A stretch of DNA of 11,435 bases, taken from assembly GCA_023398345.1 (NCBI GenBank), contig JAEWSK010000012.1, forward strand, positions 1 through 11,435. Direction: 5' to 3'. Made by a program: the position numbers and the translations under genes. Below are positions 6,684 through 11,435 of the stretch, piece by piece. Below the pieces are notes generated by a model, which was not told the DNA's origin, made no database searches, and was given only the letters and a program-made list of their open reading frames with translations. Source of the stretch: Armatimonadota bacterium (GTDB lineage: Bacteria; Armatimonadota; UBA5829). Every line of letters starts with the position of its first letter. The first letter of the stretch is position 1.

Positions 6684-7763
6684 ATGATGGAGATGCTTGC
6701 AAACCTTGCATGGTGGCAGGTGCTTGTTATCGTAGCTATCCTGCTTGCCATCAGGTTTGGGCTCGCCAAGCAAAATGGGCAATGGGCGAAATCAATTGCG
6801 GAGACGGCTGAGTCGCTTGCAGTAGCAATGGCACTAGTATTTTTTATCATACGGCCATTTATAGTGCAGGCGTTCTTTATACCGTCGGCGTCCATGCACC
6901 CCACTCTGCTGGAGTCTGATCACATCCTGGTCAATAAGTTTATCTATCGCTTTTCTGAGCCGAAACGCGGGGACGTAATTGTTTTTAAGTCCCCGCCAGA
7001 GGCAAGGCTGGACGAAAAAGACTTTATCAAACGCGTAATTGCTGTTCCCGGCGATACCGTACGAATCACTCCGGGCTACGTGCTAATCGGCAACCAACAG
7101 TACGGACACAAAGAAATCCGGCATATTCTCGAAGAACTCGCCAATGTTAAAATCAAAGGCGATCAAGTCTACGAGGACGGCAAAGTTGTCCCTCCATGGG
7201 AAATTGCAATGCAGGCCGAACCGATGGTTGGGCGACAGCCCGTAGGCGTCGAATACAATGAAATTACCGGTGAGAGCAAGGTCATCCTTGGAAAAAAAGA
7301 CAGTCCGGCAGTGGCGCTGGATATGAGCGATCTCTCTCGCCTATTGGAAACTCGGCACAGCATCAAACTCATTGGCAACGAAATATATCGCGACGGCAAG
7401 AAAGTCGATAAGGCTAAGCTCGCAAAGCTTGTCGGCGAGCCAAAGGCCGCGGTTAAAGTAGTGCCCGGCGTTGTCTACCTTAACGGCAAACCGCTTAAAG
7501 AGCCATATACTGCCGAAGACCCCGACGATATATATCCGGGCGGTTCAAGAAACACTGTTGACGATGCGTGGATAGTGACTCAGAAAATCGGCAAAAATCG
7601 CGTTCAGTTGGTAAAAATCCCTAAGGGCAGGCTGCTTGTCATGGGTGACAACCGCAATGACTCCAACGACGCCCGATTCTGGGGATTGCTAAAGCGTGAT
7701 CGAGTTCTTGGCAAAGCAGGATTTATCTTCTGGCCGATCCCACGAATGCAATTAATCCATTAA
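6684..7763 (+). CDS. lepB: Signal peptidase I with enlarged repeat-bearing domain
   Basis: LepB is the membrane serine protease that removes signal peptides from exported proteins, using a Ser-Lys dyad. Counting from ATG 6684 the protein has 359 residues. Hydrophobic segments at about 10-23 and 45-60 anchor it. Box B is IPSASMHPTL with catalytic Ser70, box C is RGDVIVFK, box D is FIKRVIAVPGDTV with the general base Lys116, and box E is GDNRNDSNDARFWG at 321-334. The stretch between boxes D and E is about 190 residues, making the protein longer than E. coli LepB (324) and far longer than B. subtilis SipS (184). That stretch contains repeated hairpin-like units (see findings). An ATG at 6669 overlapping the rplS stop would add five residues. 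The gene follows rplS, as in many Gram-positive-like operons. Confidence 0.95.
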   Translation: MMEMLANLAWWQVLVIVAILLAIRFGLAKQNGQWAKSIAETAESLAVAMALVFFIIRPFIVQAFFIPSASMHPTLLESDHILVNKFIYRFSEPKRGDVIVFKSPPEARLDEKDFIKRVIAVPGDTVRITPGYVLIGNQQYGHKEIRHILEELANVKIKGDQVYEDGKVVPPWEIAMQAEPMVGRQPVGVEYNEITGESKVILGKKDSPAVALDMSDLSRLLETRHSIKLIGNEIYRDGKKVDKAKLAKLVGEPKAAVKVVPGVVYLNGKPLKEPYTAEDPDDIYPGGSRNTVDDAWIVTQKIGKNRVQLVKIPKGRLLVMGDNRNDSNDARFWGLLKRDRVLGKAGFIFWPIPRMQLIH

Positions 7764-7857
7764 ACAAGATCAGCTTGAGATTTAATCGCGATTCGTGATT
7801 TGATGTGCACTTTTTCGCAAAGTCGTTCGCGATTGCATCTGTGTGAGGTTTGTTTGT
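7764..7857 (+). other. Short gap between lepB and rnhB
   Basis: This 94-base gap contains no gene. TCGCGATT occurs twice, at 7786-7793 and 7827-7834, the first within the palindrome ATCGCGAT. I see neither a stem with a T-run nor a convincing promoter, so lepB and rnhB are probably cotranscribed. Confidence 0.4.
7845..7848 (+). promoter_or_regulatory. Shine-Dalgarno of rnhB
   Basis: GAGG lies nine bases before ATG 7858. It overlaps the alternative in-frame GTG at 7843, which argues for the ATG as the true start. Confidence 0.6.
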
Positions 7858-8526
7858 ATGGACTTGAGCTTGTGCAGCGACGAAGCAACAAAGTGTCAGT
7901 GTGACCCGTGGGCATACGAAAAGCAGGTTTGGGCGAACGGTTATACATGTGTTGCCGGAGTTGACGAGGCAGGCCGTGGGCCACTTGCCGGACCGGTCGT
8001 TGCAGCGGCTGTTGTTTTGCCAAAGGACTTTGATACTGTCGGCATCGGCGATTCAAAGGCGATGAGCGCGAAAGCCCGCGAGGCGATGTTTGAGCGCATT
8101 ACTTCAAAAGCGCGATTCGGTGTCGGCATTGCCAGTCCAAAACTAATAGACGAGATCAATATACTTCGTGCTACATATCATGCAATGAGAGCGGCGCTCG
8201 ATGCCATCGACGCCGCTTTTGATTTTATATTGGTCGATGGCCTGCCTGTCCCCGACCTTCCAAGACGTTCAATCGCTATTGTCAAAGGCGACTCATTGAG
8301 CGTATCCATCGGCGCGGCATCAATAGTCGCAAAAGTCAGCCGAGACCGGATAATGGTCGATATGGACTGCAAATATCCCGAATACGGCTTTGCTTCACAC
8401 AAGGGCTACGGTTCGAGACTTCACCTCGAAGCCCTCGATCGATACGGCCCCTGCCCGTGCCATAGAAAGTCGTTTGCGCCGGTAGCCAAGAGAGTTAATC
8501 TATGCCGTCTCCCAGGACTAGAATAG
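7858..8526 (+). CDS. rnhB: Ribonuclease HII
   Basis: RNase HII cuts the RNA strand of RNA-DNA hybrids and nicks at single ribonucleotides left in DNA, starting ribonucleotide excision repair. From ATG 7858 it has 222 residues. Metal-binding acidic residues are Asp36 and Glu37 in GVDEAGRGPLAGPV, Asp127 in ILVDG and Asp145 in KGDSLSVSIGAASIVAKVSRD. Substrate-binding GYGSRLHLEAL and HRKSFAPV are also present. Two points are unusual: a cysteine-containing N-terminal leader (Cys6, Cys13, Cys15) before the conserved DPWAYE helix, and GPCPCHRKSF where most relatives have GPSP-HR-SF. The 3' end overlaps yraN by 25 bases, a frequent arrangement for this pair. Confidence 0.95.
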   Translation: MDLSLCSDEATKCQCDPWAYEKQVWANGYTCVAGVDEAGRGPLAGPVVAAAVVLPKDFDTVGIGDSKAMSAKAREAMFERITSKARFGVGIASPKLIDEINILRATYHAMRAALDAIDAAFDFILVDGLPVPDLPRRSIAIVKGDSLSVSIGAASIVAKVSRDRIMVDMDCKYPEYGFASHKGYGSRLHLEALDRYGPCPCHRKSFAPVAKRVNLCRLPGLE

Positions 8527-8867
8527 GCACAAGCGCGGAAATTGTCGCTGCGGCTGAATTGGGCAAGCGCGGCTACGAGATAGTTGCGTCAAACTACCGA
8601 TGCCAATTTGGCGAAATAGACCTCATCGCAAACGAAGACAATAGCCTTGTTTTCGTGGAAGTTCGATGCAAGCGCACCGGCAATTACGGCACTCCCGCGG
8701 ATTCAATCACACCTTCAAAGATCCGCAAGATAGTCACAACCGCCCAGCACTATCTTGACATTAACGCTCTTACGGACATTGCTTGCCGGTTTGATGTTGT
8801 CGAAGTTGTGCTTATTGATGGCAAACTGGTCATAAAAGATGTAATTCGAGATGCATTCACCGCGTGA
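8502..8867 (+). CDS. yraN: YraN family (UPF0102) putative endonuclease-fold protein
   Basis: This is a small protein of the UPF0102 family, which has a restriction-endonuclease-like fold; its biological role is not settled. The 121-residue length is typical. The signature is GKRGYEIVASNYRC, then GEIDLIA (from 37) and VFVEVRCKRTGNYG (from 50). Asp40 and Glu53 occupy the usual metal-binding positions; the third position, often Lys in FVEVK, is Arg55 here. ATG at 8502 lies inside rnhB in another frame, with AGAGAG upstream, which suggests coupled translation. It appears to be the last gene of the ffh-to-yraN run; no strong terminator follows. Confidence 0.9.
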   Translation: MPSPRTRIGTSAEIVAAAELGKRGYEIVASNYRCQFGEIDLIANEDNSLVFVEVRCKRTGNYGTPADSITPSKIRKIVTTAQHYLDINALTDIACRFDVVEVVLIDGKLVIKDVIRDAFTA

Positions 8868-9029
8868 ACTCAAATTTTCCCCTAAATGAAACCTAGTATT
8901 TTTACTAGTGTGGACCTCCTCAAAACATATGGAAGAATCTGATTGAGGCCGAATGGCCCGACTCGAATGCTAAACTGCGCGGGCGGGCTTGCAGCGACTT
9001 TATATACCTTGGAGGAGGTAATCGAACTA
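8868..9029 (+). promoter_or_regulatory. Leader region of the prepilin gene with inverted repeats
   Basis: This 162-base gap has no gene. CTAGTA-TTTT-TACTAG at 8893-8908 is a perfect six-base inverted repeat. ACCTCCTC at 8914-8921 is exactly complementary to GAGGAGGT at 9012-9019, the ribosome-binding site of the pilin gene. GGCC-GAAT-GGCC lies at 8947-8958. I find no convincing promoter; TTGAGG at 8943 with AATGCT at 8966 is a poor match. The transcription start, and so whether the anti-SD is part of the mRNA, is unknown. Confidence 0.4.
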
Positions 9030-9386
9030 ATGAGTAGGTTTATGTTGAAGAGGCGACGCGGGTTCACACTGATCGAAATCATGATCGTTGTTTTGATTAT
9101 AGCAGTGTTGCTTGCCATCGCAATCCCGAACTTTATGAAGGCCCGCGACACTTCCCGGGCTAAGGCATGCGTGGCGAACCTTCGCCAGATTGATACTGCA
9201 AAGATGCAGTGGGCAATGGACAACAAGAAGCTGGGAACTGACGCCCCGGTTGTTGGTGAACTGATCCCAACTTATATTAAGAACGCACTCACGTGTCCGT
9301 CAGGCGGAACATATGTGATAAACGCCGTGGATGCTAATCCGACGTGTCCGAACGTGGGGACACTCACAACGCACACGCTAGACTAA
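9030..9386 (+). CDS. Type IV pilin-like / pseudopilin with prepilin N-terminus
   Basis: The 118-residue protein begins with a short basic leader, KRRRG, then FTLIEIMIVVLIIAVLLAIAIP. Prepilin peptidase would cut after Gly11 and methylate Phe12; Glu16 is the conserved Glu5 of mature pilins. The hydrophobic helix spans about 12-33. A short soluble domain follows with NLRQIDTAKMQWAMDN and a tail CPSGGTYVINAV...PTCP; Cys89 and Cys106 could form a disulfide, and Cys47 is unpaired. Such short pseudopilins occur in many copies in Armatimonadota and the Planctomycetes-Verrucomicrobia group. ATG 9030 is chosen because GGAGGAGG (9011-9018) precedes it by 11 bases; the 29 in-frame upstream codons look non-coding. 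No pilus assembly gene is nearby. It may be a type IV pilus, type II secretion or DNA-uptake pseudopilin. Confidence 0.88.
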   Translation: MSRFMLKRRRGFTLIEIMIVVLIIAVLLAIAIPNFMKARDTSRAKACVANLRQIDTAKMQWAMDNKKLGTDAPVVGELIPTYIKNALTCPSGGTYVINAVDANPTCPNVGTLTTHTLD

Positions 9387-9416
9387 CATATGCTCTAAAA
9401 GTGACGATTTGCATTA

Positions 9417-9448
9417 AGGCCCGGAACGCTATGCGCTTCGGGTCTTTT
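9417..9448 (+). terminator. Intrinsic terminator after the prepilin gene
   Basis: The arms at 9417-9429 and 9433-9445 pair over 13 positions, with two G-U pairs and one A-C mismatch, around a TAT loop. The stem is GC-rich (GCCCG with CGGGT) and ends in TCTTTT. It lies 31 bases past the pilin stop and before the promoter of the two-component genes, so it separates the two units. Confidence 0.7.
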
Positions 9449-9449
9449 G

Positions 9450-9468
9450 CGCATTTATTGGAAATGCG
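9450..9468 (+). repeat. Perfect 7-bp inverted repeat upstream of the regulator promoter
   Basis: CGCATTT (9450-9456) and AAATGCG (9462-9468) form a perfect inverted repeat with a five-base spacer. It lies about 20 bases upstream of the -35 box at 9488. It could be an operator for a dimeric regulator, or an extension of the preceding terminator structure. Confidence 0.4.
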
Positions 9469-9487
9469 TCACAACGCCGGGGCGCGA

Positions 9488-9516
9488 TTGACAGTGCGCG
9501 GCTGCGGTCGTAAAAT
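9488..9516 (+). promoter_or_regulatory. Near-consensus sigma-70/A promoter of the two-component operon
   Basis: TTGACA at 9488-9493 is a perfect -35 box, and TAAAAT at 9511-9516 follows after exactly 17 bases. The start would be near 9523, some 32 bases before the regulator ATG at 9555. Confidence 0.75.
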
Positions 9517-9554
9517 TAGGCAATTAGTGCGCTGCGGCACAGGCGCGGCGTAAA

Positions 9555-10265
9555 ATGGTGTGTGTATTGACTTACCGGATACTGTTAGTTGAGGACGAGC
9601 CTGCCATCGCGGAGTCGGTGGCATATTCACTTAGAGGCGAAGGCTTTGATGTTCAAGTGGCCTCAGATGGATTGGAGGCTCTTTCGACGTTTCAAGCTTT
9701 TGCTCCCGACTTAATTATACTCGACTTGATGCTTCCCAAACTCAGCGGCCTGGATATTTGCCGGGTTATCCGCAAGCAATCCAGTGTCTCGATAATAATG
9801 CTGACGGCCAAGACTGAAGAAATAGACCGAGTAGTCGGCCTTGAAATGGGCGCGGACGACTACGTCCCCAAGCCATTTAGCATTAGAGAGTTGATTGCCC
9901 GCGTGCGCGCCGTTTTAAGACGCATCGAATCAAGCCGCGATGAAGGCGAGCATGTTAAGATGCGCGCTGCTGGGATCGATATGGACGTTGTGCGCAGGCA
10001 TGTATCGATAGACGGGCGGATTATCCACTTGCCGCTAAAGCAATTTGAATTGCTAAAAATACTTATGGAAAACAAGGGCCGCGTCGTTAGCCGCGAGCAT
10101 CTGATCTGTGCGGTATGGGGCTCCGATGCAGCCGGCAGTACAGGCACGCTGGATGTGCATATTCGATGGCTGCGCGAAAAGTTGGAAGATGACCCAGGCT
10201 CGCCCAAGCGAATTCTCACTGTTCGAGGCGCGGGATATCGGATCGGCTCCGAAGGTGAGGATTAG
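9555..10265 (+). CDS. PhoB/OmpR-family response regulator
   Basis: This 236-residue DNA-binding response regulator is activated by phosphorylation from the kinase that follows. The receiver domain (about 7-120) has the acidic pair Glu13-Asp14, phospho-acceptor Asp57 in LIILDLMLPKLSG, Thr84 and Lys106 in the ADDYVPKPF loop. The C-terminal winged-helix domain of the OmpR type (about 135-232) includes LPLKQFELLKILMENKGRVVSREHLI, the recognition-helix region TLDVHIRWLREKLEDDP and the wing ILTVRGAGYRI. It resembles PhoB/PhoP, but the signal (phosphate or other) cannot be read from sequence. The start is uncertain: ATG 9555 has no good SD, and TTG at 9567 would give MTYRILLVEDE, closer to relatives. 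Confidence 0.95.
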   Translation: MVCVLTYRILLVEDEPAIAESVAYSLRGEGFDVQVASDGLEALSTFQAFAPDLIILDLMLPKLSGLDICRVIRKQSSVSIIMLTAKTEEIDRVVGLEMGADDYVPKPFSIRELIARVRAVLRRIESSRDEGEHVKMRAAGIDMDVVRRHVSIDGRIIHLPLKQFELLKILMENKGRVVSREHLICAVWGSDAAGSTGTLDVHIRWLREKLEDDPGSPKRILTVRGAGYRIGSEGED

Positions 10266-11435
10266 TTGAAGCATGTAAAGCTCGCGAGGGTGTCGTGGGT
10301 ATTGCCTGCTATTGTGGGAGCCTGTGGAGTTGCGCTCGCAAAACTCATTGGACTAAAGCCATCGCCTGCGCTCGAATGGTCACTGCTTTTCTTTGTAATT
10401 GCCGCCGTCGGCACTCTAATTATTAAAATGCGCGCCGCCCGCGCATACCGGCCCGATAGAATTTCAGAAATTGTCCATGCACTGTCGGATGGGCATGGAT
10501 TCGACACCGACAAACTTGCCAGACAAGGAATGGATAATGGCGTGTTGACCGCGTTTGCAGAGTTGGATTCAGTGGTCAAATCGCTCATTCAAGAAAAAAT
10601 CCGCGCAAAAAAAGTGCTGTCTCAAATTGCGGACGGCATCATCACTGTTGACAGCAGCGGCGCGGTGATCCTTTTCAATAAAGCTGCGGAGTCGATGTTC
10701 GGCATGAGGACTCTGCACACAAAATGCGGCAGAATCGAAGCGTCCGAATTTCATCCGGAAATTGCTCGGATGGCGTCGGATTGCATCGAAGAAAAGCGAA
10801 TGCTGAGCACGGAAATACGGCTTTCGGGCATGCCGGAAAAAGTCATAGGAATAACAGCGACTCCTTTTTCTGAGCCGCATTCGGACGGCGTAGCTCTGTT
10901 TCTTCTCCACGACCTCAGCGAAATAAGGCGCCATGAGAAAATGCAAAAGGAGTTCGTCTCCAACGTAAGCCACGAACTGCGCACACCCATCACAGCAGTT
11001 CGCGCGACCGCCGAAGCACTGATAGCTGGAGCGAAAAACGACGATAAGCTTGTAGACAGATTTTTAAATACGATTGTTGCCGAAAGCGACCGGCTGTCGG
11101 CTCTTATTGACGATTTATTGGACATCGCCAAGCGGGATTCAGGCATCACGCGCACTGAAAAGAGCAAGGTCAGCGTGGCTGAAGTCATTTGCATTGCACT
11201 AACAGCCGCTCGTCCGCTGGCCGATCAAAAAAATGTATCCATCGGATATTTTGTGCCGGATGGCCTCGCAGCATATGCGTCTGAAACTCAGCTTGTGCAA
11301 TTAGTCAGAAATCTGCTCGACAATGCCATAAAATACACGCCGTCCGGCGGGCGCGTAGATGTAACTGGCGGACGAGTTGACGACTGTGTTACGATAACAG
11401 TGCGCGATACCGGCATCGGCATTCCTCACGGCGAG
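10266..11435 (+). CDS. PhoR-like sensor histidine kinase (3' end outside window)
   Basis: The frame is open from TTG 10266, immediately after the regulator stop TAG, to the window end (390 residues). AGGTGAGG at 10253-10260 is its ribosome site. Two membrane helices (about 9-28 and 36-53) are joined by only a few residues, so there is no real extracellular sensor domain. A linker and a PAS domain follow (from about 115, QIADGIITVDSSGAVILFNKAA). The DHp domain has FVSNVSHELRTPITA with phospho-accepting His236 and DRLSALIDDLLDIAK. The ATPase domain shows the N box LVRNLLDNAIKYTP (Asn349, Asn353) and the G1 box DTGIGIP (Asp381); the F and G2 boxes lie outside. The architecture matches PhoR-type kinases. 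Zero-base spacing to the regulator points to coupled translation of a cognate pair. Confidence 0.93.
   Translation, partial: MKHVKLARVSWVLPAIVGACGVALAKLIGLKPSPALEWSLLFFVIAAVGTLIIKMRAARAYRPDRISEIVHALSDGHGFDTDKLARQGMDNGVLTAFAELDSVVKSLIQEKIRAKKVLSQIADGIITVDSSGAVILFNKAAESMFGMRTLHTKCGRIEASEFHPEIARMASDCIEEKRMLSTEIRLSGMPEKVIGITATPFSEPHSDGVALFLLHDLSEIRRHEKMQKEFVSNVSHELRTPITAVRATAEALIAGAKNDDKLVDRFLNTIVAESDRLSALIDDLLDIAKRDSGITRTEKSKVSVAEVICIALTAARPLADQKNVSIGYFVPDGLAAYASETQLVQLVRNLLDNAIKYTPSGGRVDVTGGRVDDCVTITVRDTGIGIPHGE

Noticed and set aside
7786..7834. Repeated TCGCGATT in the lepB-rnhB gap
   Set aside because: Two eight-base copies 33 bases apart with no further symmetry; likely chance in a CG-containing background.
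8882..9226. Minus-strand open frame opposite the pilin
   Set aside because: It is antisense to the clear prepilin coding sequence and lacks a ribosome site.
1..11435. CRISPR arrays, tRNA or rRNA genes, insertion sequences, phage genes or defence genes
   Set aside because: I saw no spaced repeat arrays, cloverleaf-like sequences, transposase or integrase motifs; the window reads as continuous chromosomal backbone.

Overview
The window looks like a chromosomal housekeeping region of a Gram-negative-type or diderm-like bacterium of moderate GC content. The gene order ffh-rpsP-khpA-rimM-trmD-rplS-lepB-rnhB-yraN is shared by Firmicutes, Chloroflexi, Armatimonadota and relatives. The short prepilin, with its NLRQIDTAK segment and CPSGGTY tail, resembles pilins that are common in Armatimonadota and in the Planctomycetes-Verrucomicrobia-Lentisphaerae group. 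My best guess is Armatimonadota or a neighbouring phylum; this is inference and I could not test it. Shine-Dalgarno (SD) sequences of the AGGAGG type are clear. Start codons are often not ATG: TTG for rpsP, khpA and the histidine kinase, GTG for rplS.

Layout. Positions 1-906 (minus strand) hold the 5' part of an exported protein made of two related beta-rich domains; its gene runs off the left edge. A 252-bp divergent gap follows and carries a consensus sigma-70/A promoter for comM (1159-2694, plus strand). A second near-consensus promoter at 2753-2781 starts the long plus-strand run. Its leader contains a terminator-like hairpin ahead of ffh (2895-4244). After ffh come rpsP, khpA, rimM, trmD, rplS, lepB, rnhB and yraN, ending at 8867. 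From khpA onward genes are within a few bases of each other or overlap, except for gaps of 94 bp before rnhB and 120 bp before rpsP. A type IV pilin-like gene (9030-9386) has its own strong SD and is closed by an intrinsic terminator. A third near-consensus promoter (9488-9516) then drives a PhoB-type response regulator and a PhoR-type histidine kinase, which is cut by the right edge.

How the genes work together. The central block joins protein export (Ffh brings signal sequences to the membrane, LepB removes them) with ribosome building and tRNA modification (S16, KhpA, RimM, TrmD, L19) and nucleic-acid upkeep (RNase HII, YraN). ComM and the prepilin could both serve DNA uptake, but they are not adjacent and this link is only suggestive. 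The last two genes are a standard phosphorelay pair.

Nothing here is a clearly new multi-gene system. The points most worth a second look are: a signal peptidase whose linker between catalytic boxes contains a repeated beta-hairpin motif; an Ffh with unusual residues in three of its GTPase motifs; an attenuator-like hairpin in the ffh leader; an anti-SD sequence in the pilin leader; and the two-domain exported protein at the left edge.
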